Program-made: the position numbers and the translations under genes
Shown here: piece after piece, positions 1 through 9,894 of the stretch
How positions within the stretch are numbered: the first letter of the stretch is position 1
Layout: each line of letters opens with the position of its first letter
Assembly (NCBI RefSeq): GCF_001812805.1
Contig: NZ_KV810470.1
Span: 40,122 to 104,121, forward strand
Reading direction: 5' to 3'
DNA from: Corynebacterium sp. HMSC078H07
GTDB taxonomy: Bacteria > Actinomycetota > Actinomycetes > Mycobacteriales > Mycobacteriaceae
DNA: 64,000 nucleotides
The notes under the pieces: generated by a model
What the model was told of the DNA's origin: nothing
The model's input: the letters and a program-made list of their open reading frames with translations, nothing else
Database searches by the model: none

Positions 1-356
1 CTAGTTAGAAGAAGTGTTCTACAACCAATCCTAGTGGTAGCGCCACAATAGGCCTATAGCCTGCGGGGATAAACTTCACAAACCAAGAAGCATGGGGTGT
101 CAAGCAGTGCTTTAGGTTGTGTGTTCGATTCTTATCGAGCTGGGGGTATAGGTTCTACTCATACACAACAACGGGGGTAGGTGCCGGACTGGTTGAGGGG
201 GTGCTCCCTTGCCAAGGAGTGGCCAGTGTTTTGCGGGCTAAATGGGGGTGGTGTGCAAAAAATAATTTGCCCACTACTTTCCATTTGCGTAAATGCGTAT
301 TAGAGTGAACTTAGTGATTGCATCTGCTGGGTGCGGATCACACTGTGAGAGAGACA
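1..356. other. Left-edge region without a supported gene
   Basis: I see no convincing gene here. The only open frame (117-308, +) has no ribosome binding site and an unremarkable product. The stretch 257-303 is AT-rich and holds two short inverted repeats (GCAAA/TTTGC at 257-272 and CATTT/AAATG near 290-303). They may belong to the control region of a gene lying left of the window. Confidence 0.5.
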
Positions 357-411
357 AATAAAACGCCCGCGAGCGCCATTCCCTAAATGGGTGCACGCTG
401 GGCGTTTTATT
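357..411. terminator. Bidirectional Rho-independent terminator
   Basis: Two perfect 12-nt arms (AATAAAACGCCC at 357-368, GGGCGTTTTATT at 400-411) bracket a loop. The A-run and T-run at the stem base make it read as a terminator on both strands. It lies just past the stop codon of the minus-strand gene at 420-743. Confidence 0.8.
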
Positions 412-419
412 GTGGGAGC

Positions 420-743
420 TTACTGGGCGTCGGAAAGCGCGTAGGCGGCGCCGGCACTCGCGGCGGTGACAGTGAGGACAGACGGCCAAGCACCAATCTT
501 CTTAGCTAGCGGGTGAGAAAGGCCGAACGCGCCTGCGTACAGTGCGGTCAATCCCGCAGTGGTTGCTGGGTTCGTCTTCGTCCACCAACTGCGGCCAGCC
601 CATGCACCCGCGGCGGCGAGGACAACGCCACCGAGTGGACGAATTCCAGTCTCCCTAGCCGTGAGCCATCCGCCGATGAGACCAAGAGCCACGGTAGTGG
701 CAGTTGAAACGTCCTGTGGTTTCTTAATATCAATCATTCCCAT
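420..743 (-). CDS. Small hypothetical membrane protein
   Basis: About 107 residues with two or three hydrophobic helices rich in Ala and Gly and a WAGRSWW-like central motif. I do not recognise a named family. The start is set at the ATG at 743 because TACACT (751-756, read on the minus strand) lies 7 nt upstream, the spacing of a leaderless transcript; the ATG at 737 is the alternative. It is divergent from the drug exporter at 792, and the two -10 boxes are only about 22 bp apart, so the promoters overlap. A strong terminator follows. Confidence 0.65.
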   Translation of the reverse strand: MGMIDIKKPQDVSTATTVALGLIGGWLTARETGIRPLGGVVLAAAGAWAGRSWWTKTNPATTAGLTALYAGAFGLSHPLAKKIGAWPSVLTVTAASAGAAYALSDAQ

Positions 744-750
744 GACGCCC

Positions 751-784
751 AGTGTAGGCCGGTGTCCGAGGCGACGGCTAGACT
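751..784. promoter_or_regulatory. Divergent, overlapping leaderless promoters
   Basis: TACACT for the minus-strand gene (751-756) and TAGACT for the plus-strand exporter (779-784) each sit 7 nt from their ATG. With about 22 bp between the two hexamers, the -35 regions must overlap. The two genes probably compete for polymerase or share a regulator. Confidence 0.5.
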
Positions 785-791
785 TCGCTGC

Positions 792-2165
792 ATGAATCAA
801 CCCGTTGCGCTACCGCCTGAAAGCCAAGCTTGGCGCGCTATGGCCGCGCTGTCCCTGGGATTTTTCATTTCTCTGCTGGACCAGACAATGATTGCCGTTG
901 CGCTTCCCGACGTCCGTCGTGAGTTCAACGCTGGAGTCAATCAGGTGCTGTGGGTGTCTGCTATCTACTTGCTGGCTGTTGTAGTGCCCTTGCTGTTTAC
1001 CGGCAGGCTCGGGGATATTTACGAACAAAAACGTATGTTCCAGCTCGGCGTAGGTCTCTTTGGCATTGGAGCTCTCCTGTGTGCGTTGGCGCCTAACGTG
1101 GAGTTTCTCATTGCGGCTCGCGCGGTTCAGGGCTTCGGAGCTTCCATTCAGATGCCGCAGACTATGGCGGTGATTAATCGGGTCTTTGCTCGTGAGCGGC
1201 GCGGTCGTGCGCTGGGAGTCTGGGGCATTGTGGGCTCGGTAGCGTCTTTGGCAGGGCCTTTGATGGGTGGGTTCGTTGTTGCGGTCTTTGGCTGGCAGGC
1301 AGTCTTCTGGGTACACGTGCCCTTCGTTATCGCGGCGGTTGTGCTGGCAGCGCTGTGGGTGCCGTCGCTGCCAACTACGGCAAGGAAGATTGATTACGTT
1401 TCAGTGGCGGCGTCATTTGTTGCGTTGAGCTGTCTTGTCTTTGCCGTCCAACAGGGCCCAGAGACAGGCTGGCCGTGGTGGATCTGGGTGCTCCTTGGCG
1501 TAGGTCTCGTCGGCATCGCGGTCTTCGTCCGACTGCAAAAGCGCAGCCGCGAACCCTTGATTCCGCTCGAGCTATTCGCAGACCGTAACTATTCTGCGGG
1601 CTCGGTCGCAATTGTGGCGATGGGATTTATGGCAGCGTCGATGATGATTCCCATCATGATGTGGCTGCAGGACTCGCAAGGGCTATCTGCACGGGATGCG
1701 GGCCTCGTGGTGACACCTATGGCGCTAGTGTCGTTGTGCGTATCGCCCTTGGCAGGGATCCTTGCGGACAAGCTGGATCCACGGCGTCTGGCAGCCACCG
1801 GCTTTGGAATTCTAATAGCCACGTTTATCTCATTGTGGTTCCTTATGCGCGCTGATGTCACCGCGTGGTGGTTGGCCCTGCCATGCGCGGCGTTGGGGGC
1901 AGGGCAGTCCTTTATTTGGGGATCTAATGCAGCCACTACCATGCGAGACATCGAGCCACAGCTCATGGGAGCGGCATCGGGCGTGTACAACACGTCGCGC
2001 CAAGTAGGCTCCGTCATTGGCGTCGCGGCGGTCTCAGCCGTGATGCAGGTGGCCGGCGCTGCGAATTCCCTCATCATCATTGTGATGATGCTGGCAGTAG
2101 GGTGGGGCGCGTCACTCTTCTTCCGAGACACCCTGCATGCGGTTACGGAACCTGCACAGCTATAG
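792..2165 (+). CDS. DHA2-family MFS drug exporter
   Basis: A 457-residue major facilitator protein of the 14-helix DHA2 (EmrB/QacA-like) type, expected to expel drugs or other amphipathic compounds with proton antiport at the inner membrane. The first helix carries the [11 protein letters not shown] motif typical of the family, followed by [11 protein letters not shown] (loop 2-3 motif A) and an RAVQGFGA stretch in helix 4. Hydrophobic segments run to the C-terminus. A GTG at 762 is also in frame, but the ATG at 792 follows TAGACT by 7 nt and is preferred. pfkA starts 22 nt after its stop. The substrate cannot be told from sequence. Confidence 0.85.
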   Translation: MNQPVALPPESQAWRAMAALSLGFFISLLDQTMIAVALPDVRREFNAGVNQVLWVSAIYLLAVVVPLLFTGRLGDIYEQKRMFQLGVGLFGIGALLCALAPNVEFLIAARAVQGFGASIQMPQTMAVINRVFARERRGRALGVWGIVGSVASLAGPLMGGFVVAVFGWQAVFWVHVPFVIAAVVLAALWVPSLPTTARKIDYVSVAASFVALSCLVFAVQQGPETGWPWWIWVLLGVGLVGIAVFVRLQKRSREPLIPLELFADRNYSAGSVAIVAMGFMAASMMIPIMMWLQDSQGLSARDAGLVVTPMALVSLCVSPLAGILADKLDPRRLAATGFGILIATFISLWFLMRADVTAWWLALPCAALGAGQSFIWGSNAATTMRDIEPQLMGAASGVYNTSRQVGSVIGVAAVSAVMQVAGAANSLIIIVMMLAVGWGASLFFRDTLHAVTEPAQL

Positions 2166-2187
2166 GGAAGGGGGTAGATTGGGACTC

Positions 2188-3219
2188 ATGCGTCTTGCTG
2201 TACTGACATCCGGTGGTGATTGCCCCGGTCTAAATGCTGTTATCCGCGCGGTCGTTCGTACCGCATCTAACGAATTTGGCGATACGGTCGTCGGCTACGA
2301 GGACGGTTGGGTTGGTCTCATGGAGGACCGTCGTCGTGACCTTTATGATGATGCAGAGATTGACCGCATTCTTCTACGCGGTGGCACCATCCTCGGTACG
2401 GGCCGCCTGCATCCAGACAAGTTCAAGGCGGGTCTGGATACCATCAAGGCAAATATGGCCGACGCCGAAGTTGACGCGCTCATCGCCATCGGCGGTGAGG
2501 GAACCCTCAAGGGTGCCAAGTGGCTTTCTGACAACGGAATTCCAGTTGTGGGCGTGCCGAAGACCATTGACAATGACGTCAACGCAACGGACTACACCTT
2601 CGGCTTCGATACTGCGGTGTCTGTAGCCACCGATGCTATCGACCGTCTGCACACCACGGCAGAATCCCACGACCGTATTCTCATCGTTGAGGTCATGGGC
2701 CGTCACGTGGGCTGGATTGCGCTGCATGCAGGTATGGCCGGCGGTGCACACTACACGGTGATTCCTGAGGTGCCTTTCGATATTGCTGATATCACCAAGG
2801 CCATGGAACGCCGTTTCCAGATGGGGGAGAAGTACGGCATCGTCTGCGTCGCAGAAGGTGCCCTTCCCAAGGAAGGCACGATGGACTTCGAAGAGGGCGG
2901 CGTGGACCAGTTTGGTCACCAGACCTTCAACGGCATCGGCCAGGTCATCGGCGAGGAGATTAAGAAGCGTACGGGCTACGACGTGCGTACCACGGTCCTT
3001 GGTCACATCCAGCGCGGTGGAACGCCGACGGCCTATGACCGCGTCCTTGCTACTCGCTACGGCACCCACGCTGCACGCGCGGCACACAACGGTCAGTCCG
3101 GAATGTGTGTGGCCCTGCACGGCGAGAATATTAACTTGGTGCCTCTCGAAGAGGCCGTCGGCAAGCTCAAGGTGGTTCCGGAAAAGCGCTACGCCAACGC
3201 GCAGGCCCTGTTCGGCTAA
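2188..3219 (+). CDS. pfkA: 6-phosphofructokinase
   Basis: A 343-residue phosphofructokinase making fructose 1,6-bisphosphate in glycolysis. It begins with the GGDCPGLN nucleotide-binding motif and has GGEGTL where phosphate donor choice is read: Gly rather than Asp at the first position predicts ATP, not pyrophosphate. PKTIDND (substrate/catalytic loop), EVMGRHVGW and LGHIQRGG follow in the expected order. The reading frame opens at 2137, inside the MFS gene, but the ATG at 2188 begins the conserved domain and has a GGAAGGGGG purine run upstream. Length matches actinobacterial PfkA. It may share a transcript with the exporter before it. Confidence 0.95.
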   Translation: MRLAVLTSGGDCPGLNAVIRAVVRTASNEFGDTVVGYEDGWVGLMEDRRRDLYDDAEIDRILLRGGTILGTGRLHPDKFKAGLDTIKANMADAEVDALIAIGGEGTLKGAKWLSDNGIPVVGVPKTIDNDVNATDYTFGFDTAVSVATDAIDRLHTTAESHDRILIVEVMGRHVGWIALHAGMAGGAHYTVIPEVPFDIADITKAMERRFQMGEKYGIVCVAEGALPKEGTMDFEEGGVDQFGHQTFNGIGQVIGEEIKKRTGYDVRTTVLGHIQRGGTPTAYDRVLATRYGTHAARAAHNGQSGMCVALHGENINLVPLEEAVGKLKVVPEKRYANAQALFG

Positions 3220-3251
3220 AGGATGCGCAGAACCACGTCTTAAAGGAAGTA

Positions 3252-4850
3252 ATGACGAGCGTCCTCGCTTATTTTGCTGAGCAACCCGTCCTGTTGGTCT
3301 TTCTGCTCATTGGTGTCGGCATGGCCTTGGGCGGCATCAAAAGCCGCGGCATTAGTCTAGGTGCGGCGGCGGTGCTCTTTTTGGGCATCGCCTTTTCGGC
3401 AGCGGCCTCGGCAGCTGGAGTGGAAGCATCGGTGCCGCCGATTCTGGGCATGTTCGGCCTCGTGTTGTTTGCCTTCGGAATCGGTAACAACTCTGGTGTG
3501 TCTTTCTTCAAATCTCTGAAGACGGCCACCGGGCCAGTCTTGTCCATGATTGGTGTGTTCATCATTGCCGCCATCGCCGCGTGGGGCCTGGGAACGTTTG
3601 TCTTTGAGCTTCCCCTCGCCACGATTGCGGGCACGTTTGCCGGCGCCGTGACGAATACGCCGGCACTGGCGGCGGCGTCGGAAGCCACGGGCGATCCTGG
3701 TGCTGCGACCGTGGGGTATGCGGTGGCCTACCTCTTTGGTGTTATCGGCATGCTGGTAGCGACAATCGTCGTACTTCGGGATGCCGGCAATGACGACGAC
3801 ACCCTTTCACCGGTGACCCGTCAGCACATGCAATTGCAGCGCGAAACGTCGATCGCTGAAATTGCCGACATTGGCAATGGGGAAATTCAGGTCACGCGTC
3901 TGCGTCGCGTCGGCAGCAATGACATTGTTATCCCCAAGTACTTTGATGTACTGCATCCAGGTGACGTTGTGACGCTGGTGGGCGCACCGGAGGACCTTGA
4001 CAACATTATTGAGCGCTCCGGACGTGAGTCCCCACAGATTCTCAACGACGACCGCCATGACCTTGATTTCCGCCGCATCACCATTTCTGAGCACAATCTA
4101 GCGGGCCAGACCATTGCGGAGCTCAACAACCAGCTTTCTGATAGGTGGGGAGCGCGCATTTCTCGTGTCCGCCGCGCTGACAACGACCAGGTGGCTATCC
4201 CCGAGCACATCGTGGAATTAGGCGACCGCGTACGTGTGGTTGGCCGCCAGAGTGTCATGCGGGAGATTTCAGAATTTCTGGGTGATTCTTCCCAGGGACT
4301 GACCGACATAAACCCGGTGTCCCTCGGCTTGGGCCTTGCATTGGGTATTTTCCTGGGCCACATCGATATTCCGATCCCGGGTGGTTCTTCCTTCAACCTA
4401 GGTGCAGCGGCAGGAGTGCTCATCGTGGCACTCGTGATGGCGCGCATCGGGCGCATTGGTAGCACGGTGACGGCCTTGCCGCACTCCGCAAACACCATCT
4501 TGGCGGAACTGGGGCTCTTGCTGTTCCTAGCCCAGGCAGGCACGAATGCCGGTAGTGAAATTGCCAGCGCTTTTACCAGTGGCTCGTGGTGGAAGATTCT
4601 TCTGCTCGGCATCATTGTCACCACCATTGTGGCGACAGGGTATGCCTTTGTCTTGCGGAGGTTCTTGCATGTGGGTGCCACCAAAACTGCCGGCGCACTT
4701 GCGGGTGCGCAAACGCAGCCGGCAGTGTTGGCCTTTGTCAACAACCGCACCAGCACTGACCAGCGCGTAGCACTGGGATACGCCATGGTGTATCCGGCGG
4801 CAATGATTGCCAAGATTCTCATCACGCATGCCCTTACCGTCTTGGGCTAG
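3252..4850 (+). CDS. AAE-family (AspT/SucE-like) transporter
   Basis: A 532-residue membrane protein of the aspartate:alanine exchanger family. Two membrane halves of five or six helices (residues about 5-180 and 355-530) flank a soluble middle with two TrkA-C (RCK_C) domains (about 205-262 and 272-345). The halves resemble one another, as in the family's duplicated fold. The C. glutamicum succinate exporter SucE has the same architecture, so export of a dicarboxylate or amino acid is plausible, but the substrate is unproven. AAAGGAAG precedes the ATG closely. It lies between pfkA and gatB. Confidence 0.8.
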   Translation: MTSVLAYFAEQPVLLVFLLIGVGMALGGIKSRGISLGAAAVLFLGIAFSAAASAAGVEASVPPILGMFGLVLFAFGIGNNSGVSFFKSLKTATGPVLSMIGVFIIAAIAAWGLGTFVFELPLATIAGTFAGAVTNTPALAAASEATGDPGAATVGYAVAYLFGVIGMLVATIVVLRDAGNDDDTLSPVTRQHMQLQRETSIAEIADIGNGEIQVTRLRRVGSNDIVIPKYFDVLHPGDVVTLVGAPEDLDNIIERSGRESPQILNDDRHDLDFRRITISEHNLAGQTIAELNNQLSDRWGARISRVRRADNDQVAIPEHIVELGDRVRVVGRQSVMREISEFLGDSSQGLTDINPVSLGLGLALGIFLGHIDIPIPGGSSFNLGAAAGVLIVALVMARIGRIGSTVTALPHSANTILAELGLLLFLAQAGTNAGSEIASAFTSGSWWKILLLGIIVTTIVATGYAFVLRRFLHVGATKTAGALAGAQTQPAVLAFVNNRTSTDQRVALGYAMVYPAAMIAKILITHALTVLG

Positions 4851-4893
4851 CCGGTTGCGCATGGAGTCGCGCTGACATACTAAGATGGCACGC

Positions 4894-6399
4894 ATGACTG
4901 CTGCGATGTATGACCTGATGGACTATGACGAGGTCCTAGAAAAGTTCGAACCCGTTATGGGCATGGAAGTCCACGTGGAGCTCAACACGGAGACCAAGAT
5001 GTTCTCCACCTCGCCCACGAACTTCAACGCAGCCCCCAACTCCAACGTTGACCCGGTGTCCCTGGGCCTGCCGGGTGCTCTTCCTGTGGTCAATTCCAAA
5101 GGTGTGGAAGGCGCTATCAAGATTGGCCTCGCGCTGAACTGCTCTATTGCGGAGTCTTCGCGCTTTGCCCGCAAGAACTACTTCTACCCAGACCAGCCGA
5201 AGAATTACCAGATTTCCCAGTACGATGAGCCCATTGCGTACGACGGCTACCTGGACGTCGTCTTGGACGACGGCACCGAGTGGCGCGTCGAGATTGAACG
5301 CGCTCACATGGAGGAAGACACCGGCAAGCTGACCCACCTGGGTGGCGCCGATGGCCGCATTCATGGCGCCACGACGTCGCTGGTGGATTGTAACCGTGCC
5401 GGTATTCCGCTCATTGAGATCGTGACGAAGCCGATTATTGGCGCTGGCGAGCGCGCCCCCGAGGTAGCCCGCGCTTATGTGTCCGCACTGCGCGAGCTCG
5501 TGGCTGCCTTGGGTGTGTCCGATGCCCGCATGGACCAGGGATCGATGCGCGTGGACTCTAACGTGTCGCTGCGCCCGGTAGGCCAGGAGGAGTTCGGTAC
5601 TCGCACTGAAACCAAGAACATTAACTCGCTGCGCTCGGTAGAGCAGGCGGTGCGTTTCGAGATGCAGCGTCAGGCGCAGGTGCTTGTCGACGGCGGAGCG
5701 ATCGTCCAGGAAACCCGTCACTACCAAGAAACGGACGGCTCCACGTCGAAGGGCCGCCCGAAGGAGACCGCGGAAGATTACCGCTACTTCAATGACCCAG
5801 ACCTGCCGCCGGTCATCGTGTCCCGCGAGTGGGTTGAAGAGATCCGCGAGACCCTGCCGGAGATGCCGTGGATTCGCCGCGCCCGCATCCAGGAAGAGTG
5901 GGGGCTTAAGGATGAGGAGATGCGTGACCTGGTTAACGCTGGGGCACTCGACCTCATCATCGAGACCGTGGAAGCCGGCACCACTCCGGATGAAGCCCGC
6001 TCCTGGTGGGTGTCCTACCTCACCGGTAAGGCCAACGAGGCAGGCGTAGAGCTCACCGCGCTGAGCATTACCCCGGCTCAGGTTGCACGCGTCGTCGAAC
6101 TGGTCAAGGAAGGAAAGCTCACCACCAAGCTGGCACGCCAGGCGGTCGACGGTGTACTGGAAGGTGAAGGTGACGTCGATGAGGTCGTCGCCAAGCGTGG
6201 CCTCGAGGTCGTACGTGATGACGGCGCCATTGAAAAGGCCGTCGACGAGGCGCTGGCTGCCAATCCCGACATCGTGGAGAAGTACAAGGCCGGCAACAAG
6301 AAGGTCACCGGTGCCATCGTCGGTGCCGTCATGAAGGCTACCCAGGGCAAGGCAGACCCGGGTCAGGTCAACCAGCTCATCGCTAAGAAACTCTCCTAA
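4894..6399 (+). CDS. gatB: Asp/Glu-tRNA amidotransferase subunit B
   Basis: The 501-residue tRNA-binding and kinase subunit of GatCAB, which turns Glu-tRNAGln into Gln-tRNAGln (and Asp-tRNAAsn into Asn-tRNAAsn where needed). Seen: the N-terminal GMEVHVEL motif, [12 protein letters not shown], the [11 protein letters not shown] cradle motif, [15 protein letters not shown], and the C-terminal YqeY-like tail ([20 protein letters not shown]). The start at 4894 follows TAAGAT (4881-4886) by 7 nt, fitting a leaderless mRNA; the ATG at 4885 would overlap that box. gltX and tRNA-Gln at 40-41.6 kb belong to the same pathway. gatC and gatA are outside the window. Confidence 0.95.
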   Translation: MTAAMYDLMDYDEVLEKFEPVMGMEVHVELNTETKMFSTSPTNFNAAPNSNVDPVSLGLPGALPVVNSKGVEGAIKIGLALNCSIAESSRFARKNYFYPDQPKNYQISQYDEPIAYDGYLDVVLDDGTEWRVEIERAHMEEDTGKLTHLGGADGRIHGATTSLVDCNRAGIPLIEIVTKPIIGAGERAPEVARAYVSALRELVAALGVSDARMDQGSMRVDSNVSLRPVGQEEFGTRTETKNINSLRSVEQAVRFEMQRQAQVLVDGGAIVQETRHYQETDGSTSKGRPKETAEDYRYFNDPDLPPVIVSREWVEEIRETLPEMPWIRRARIQEEWGLKDEEMRDLVNAGALDLIIETVEAGTTPDEARSWWVSYLTGKANEAGVELTALSITPAQVARVVELVKEGKLTTKLARQAVDGVLEGEGDVDEVVAKRGLEVVRDDGAIEKAVDEALAANPDIVEKYKAGNKKVTGAIVGAVMKATQGKADPGQVNQLIAKKLS

Positions 6400-6454
6400 T
6401 TGGTAAAAGTTTCCATTATGCGAGGTCAGGCGCCTGCGGAGTACCGTGGGCGCC

Positions 6455-7516
6455 ATGACTATTAGAGCGAAAGCACTGCAGAAGACCGGCCCTCACGAGC
6501 CCTACAAGGTCGTGACTATTGAGCGCCGCGATCCGCGCGCCGATGACGTCGTCATCGATATTAAGGCAGCCGGTATCTGCCACTCGGATATTCACACCAT
6601 CCGCAATGAGTGGGGTGAGGCGCACTTTCCACTCACCGTTGGCCATGAGATTGCCGGCGTGGTGTCGGCCGTGGGGGAGGACGTCACAAAGTTCAAGGTC
6701 GGTGACCGCGTTGGTGTTGGCTGCATGGTCAACTCCTGTGGCGAGTGCGAGCAGTGTCAGGCCGGGATGGAGCAAAACTGCCTGAACGGCAACGTCGGCA
6801 CGTATAACTCCACGGACGTCGACGGTACGATTACGCAAGGCGGTTACTCCGAGAAGGTCGTCGTCAACGAGAACTTCGTTCTCCGCATCCCGGATTCCCT
6901 TGATTTTGACGTGGCGGCGCCGTTGCTATGCGCTGGTATCACCACGTACTCGCCGCTGGCGCGCTGGGACGTTAAGGAAGGCCAGAAGGTCGCCGTCGTC
7001 GGCCTTGGCGGACTGGGCCACATGGGCGTGCAGATCGCTGCCGCGAAGGGCGCGGATGTTACCGTGATCTCCCGTACCTCGCGCAAGGCTGAGGATGCCA
7101 AGAAGCTGGGAGCCAGCCGCCTTCTGGCCACCACGGAGGAAGAGGACTTCTTTAGGAACCACCGCGGCGAGTTTGACCTCATCTTGTCCACCATCTCCGC
7201 TGAGTATGACCTCGAAGACTACTTGCGTCTGCTCAAGCCGCGCGGCATCATGTCTGTCGTCGGCCTTCCGCCAGAAGCTCTCTCACTGCGCCTTAACCGT
7301 CTCGTCGGCGGCGGCAAGGTGCTCACCGGCAACAACATCGGTGGCATTGCAGAAACCCAAGAGATGCTGGACTTCTGCGCGAAGCACAACCTCGGTGCAG
7401 TTATTGAAAAGGTCAGCGTCGATGAGGTTGACGCCGCCTATGACCGCGTCGTAGCCGGTGACGTCAGGTTCCGCTGTGTTATTGATACTGCGACGTTTGC
7501 GGACCACCAAGGATAG
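6455..7516 (+). CDS. Zinc-dependent alcohol dehydrogenase (CAD/YahK type)
   Basis: A 353-residue medium-chain dehydrogenase/reductase of the cinnamyl-alcohol-dehydrogenase group, expected to reduce aldehydes with NAD(P)H in the cytosol. The catalytic zinc site is visible as GICHSD with GHEIAG downstream. The structural zinc site is CGECEQCQAG with a following Cys, and the cofactor loop is GLGGLGHMGVQ. The start at 6455 has TACCGT (6442-6447) 7 nt before it, fitting a leaderless start. It stands alone behind gatB. Substrate and NADPH versus NADH preference are not decided by what I can see. Confidence 0.88.
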   Translation: MTIRAKALQKTGPHEPYKVVTIERRDPRADDVVIDIKAAGICHSDIHTIRNEWGEAHFPLTVGHEIAGVVSAVGEDVTKFKVGDRVGVGCMVNSCGECEQCQAGMEQNCLNGNVGTYNSTDVDGTITQGGYSEKVVVNENFVLRIPDSLDFDVAAPLLCAGITTYSPLARWDVKEGQKVAVVGLGGLGHMGVQIAAAKGADVTVISRTSRKAEDAKKLGASRLLATTEEEDFFRNHRGEFDLILSTISAEYDLEDYLRLLKPRGIMSVVGLPPEALSLRLNRLVGGGKVLTGNNIGGIAETQEMLDFCAKHNLGAVIEKVSVDEVDAAYDRVVAGDVRFRCVIDTATFADHQG

Positions 7517-7713
7517 AAGGGCTCTGTGACCTAGAACGGAGGCGGCGGTGATATTGCTCATTGGTGAAAGTATTTTGGAGTAATATCTCGGCCGTCGTAT
7601 CTACATATTCTTTTCTGCGGGGCGTACCGTGGACATAAGTCTTGCGCCATGCTTCTGACGGGAGGTGTGGCGCGCTTTTATTCCTTCACAATCAGAAAAG
7701 AAGATGGATATAC

Positions 7714-9138
7714 GTGTCGTATAAAAACGTTGTGGGCATTGCCCTGTCCTTTATCGGCTTGCTTGTGGGAGCAGGCTTCGCAACGGGCCAGGAAGTTGTC
7801 CAGTACTTTACGTCCTTCGGAATCAACGGTATCTGGGGCATCGTGGTGGCCGGTCTTGTTATGACCTTGGCCGGTACGGTGTTCCTTCAATTGGGCAGCT
7901 ACTTCCATGCCAGCGAACACAATCAGGTGTTCCGAAACATTACCCACCCCATCATCTCTCGCATTCTCGACGTCGCCGTGATTCTTACCCTCTTTGCAGT
8001 GGGCTTCGTCATGCTGGCTGGCGCGGGTTCCAACATGCAGCAGCAGTTCGGTTGGCCGGCGTGGGTCGGCTCACTGCTGATGCTCGTGCTCGTCATGGTG
8101 ACAGGCATGATGGACGTGGACAAGGTCTCCCAAGTAATCGGTTTGCTGACCCCGAGCATCATCATTGCGGTGCTGTTTGTGGGCGGCTACACCTTGATGC
8201 ACATGCCGGAGAACGTCTCCGCTGCCATCGACGCCTCCGCGGCCATTGAATCGCCGATTCCGAACTGGCTGATTTCCGCACTCAACTACAACGGATTGGC
8301 CCTCATCCTGGCAGTCTCTATGTCGCTGGTCATCGGCGGTGACAACATCAGCCCGCGCGAAGCCGGCTGGGGCGGCATCGTGGGTGGCGCGGTCTATGCC
8401 CTGCTCATGGGCATCGCCGGCTTCTCCTTGCTGATGAACGCGGAATCTGTTGGTGATTCTGATATCCCGATGCTTACTTTGGTCGATGAGATTCACCCGA
8501 CTCTCGGCCTCATCATGGCCGTCATTATCTACCTGATGATCTTTAACACGGCTATCGGCATGTTCTATGCGCTGGGCAAGCGCCTGTCCTCCGGCAACGA
8601 GTCGAAGTACCGCATTATCTTCATTGCCGGCTGCCTTGCAGGTTTCGCGGTATCCTTCGCTGGCTTCAAGGCACTGATGCAGTACGTCTACCCGGTGTTG
8701 GGCTACATGGGAATCGTCCTCGTGGCGATCTTGGTCTTTGGGTGGCTGCGTTCCTTGGGCCAGATTAAGGACGAAGGCCTGCGTCGTGAGCGCATTCGCG
8801 CGCTGCTGCACCTCAAGCTGCACCCAGATGAGGCTTACGATGCCGAGCGCTACGACGACGAAATTGGTCAGCAGATTGCTGACTCCAACATGGACGATGA
8901 AGCGTTGTACGAGGATCTCGTCACGGAGGTCGTGGACGAGCTGCACGGCGACGAGGACGTGGACTTCGACAAAGAGAAGTGGGAAGAAAGCCGCAACGAC
9001 CACACCTACTACACCGAGCGCGACGGCGTGGAGCAAGATCGCAGCGAGGAAGAAATCAAGGAGTGGGTCGAGGAGACAGGCGCCGTCGGCGACCCCGCTG
9101 AGGACGAGCCCGTAGAGGGGCGCCCCGCTCAGAATTAG
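7714..9138 (+). CDS. YkvI-like membrane transporter with acidic tail
   Basis: A protein of about 474 residues related to the YkvI membrane proteins (LeuT-fold, amino-acid-transporter-like). It has roughly ten helices over residues 1-350, starting VGIALSFIGLLVGAGFATGQE, whose GAGFATGQE resembles the unwound helix-1 substrate site. The last 120 residues form a soluble, strongly acidic tail rich in Asp and Glu. The GTG at 7714 is chosen because the family motif begins at once and AGAAGA lies upstream; the frame opens at 7642 without a good site. Its stop overlaps the convergent lysE stop by 4 nt. Substrate unknown. Confidence 0.72.
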   Translation: MSYKNVVGIALSFIGLLVGAGFATGQEVVQYFTSFGINGIWGIVVAGLVMTLAGTVFLQLGSYFHASEHNQVFRNITHPIISRILDVAVILTLFAVGFVMLAGAGSNMQQQFGWPAWVGSLLMLVLVMVTGMMDVDKVSQVIGLLTPSIIIAVLFVGGYTLMHMPENVSAAIDASAAIESPIPNWLISALNYNGLALILAVSMSLVIGGDNISPREAGWGGIVGGAVYALLMGIAGFSLLMNAESVGDSDIPMLTLVDEIHPTLGLIMAVIIYLMIFNTAIGMFYALGKRLSSGNESKYRIIFIAGCLAGFAVSFAGFKALMQYVYPVLGYMGIVLVAILVFGWLRSLGQIKDEGLRRERIRALLHLKLHPDEAYDAERYDDEIGQQIADSNMDDEALYEDLVTEVVDELHGDEDVDFDKEKWEESRNDHTYYTERDGVEQDRSEEEIKEWVEETGAVGDPAEDEPVEGRPAQN

Positions 9139-9824
9139 TGCAGCAGCAGCTTTGCCGTTAGCGCAATCATGACGCAGCCGATGATGATGTTGACGAAGCG
9201 CCACGTCGTCGGCTTTGCCAGTACGTTGGAGAGTTTGTAGGCGCCGAAGCCGAGGGAGGGGAACCAGACGGCGCTCGCGAGAACGGCGCCGGCGGCGAAG
9301 ACCCAGCGCTGTTCGCCGTATTGGTTGGCAATACCGCCGAGCATGACCAGCGCATCGACATAGGCCAGGGGATTAAGCCACGTCAGCGCCATTGCTGCCA
9401 TGACGGGCTTGACCCAAGACTTGGAGCGTACGCGGGGACGAATCTTCGTCAGGACTGAGCCTCCCGGCGCATCGCTATTGCCGCCGTTAGCGTCAACCGA
9501 TGCGGCGACGGGTTCGGTTTTCTGGACGACGAGTGCCTCTTGCTCCTTCTTAAAGGCATCGCGGAAGCAGGTGAAGCCAAAGTAGATGAGGTAGGCAGCG
9601 CCGAGGTACTTCACCACGGTCAGAGCGGTGGGGAAGCGCTCCACCAGAATGCCCACACCAGCGGTGCCGGCGTTGATCAGGACGACGTCGGACAGCAAAC
9701 AAGCAAGCAGAATCGCACCGACGTGATCGCGTTTGATGCCCATCTTGATGATGTAGGCGTTTTGCGGTCCAATGGCGATGATGAGGGAGAGTCCCAGCGC
9801 AAATCCTGCGAGCAATACTGACAT
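9135..9824 (-). CDS. lysE: LysE-family basic amino acid exporter
   Basis: A 229-residue six-helix exporter of the LysE/ArgO family, which expels L-lysine and L-arginine by proton- or hydroxide-linked transport and protects against dipeptide-derived overload. IGPQNAYIIKMGIKRDHV near the N-terminus is the family signature. A hydrophilic loop (about residues 90-130) separates helices 3 and 4. It is divergent from the LysR-type gene at 9895, the arrangement of lysE/lysG in C. glutamicum, where LysG activates lysE with lysine, arginine or histidine as co-inducer. The pairing strongly supports the name. Confidence 0.88.
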   Translation of the reverse strand: MSVLLAGFALGLSLIIAIGPQNAYIIKMGIKRDHVGAILLACLLSDVVLINAGTAGVGILVERFPTALTVVKYLGAAYLIYFGFTCFRDAFKKEQEALVVQKTEPVAASVDANGGNSDAPGGSVLTKIRPRVRSKSWVKPVMAAMALTWLNPLAYVDALVMLGGIANQYGEQRWVFAAGAVLASAVWFPSLGFGAYKLSNVLAKPTTWRFVNIIIGCVMIALTAKLLLH

Positions 9825-9894
9825 GGCATCCAGTGTGCGGAAGAATGCATATGAAGTCCAGTTAAGTGTTCTACAGCTGGTTTAAAATAGCTTC

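Noticed and set aside
100-150. tRNA-like T-loop (GTTCGATTC) near the left edge
   Set aside because: The flanking bases do not pair as a T-stem and no acceptor or anticodon arm can be built.
117-308. Plus-strand 63-codon frame
   Set aside because: No ribosome site, no domain, and AT-rich tail.
4936-6456. Long minus-strand frame (506 codons) opposite gatB
   Set aside because: Same reason; GatB motifs fix the coding strand.
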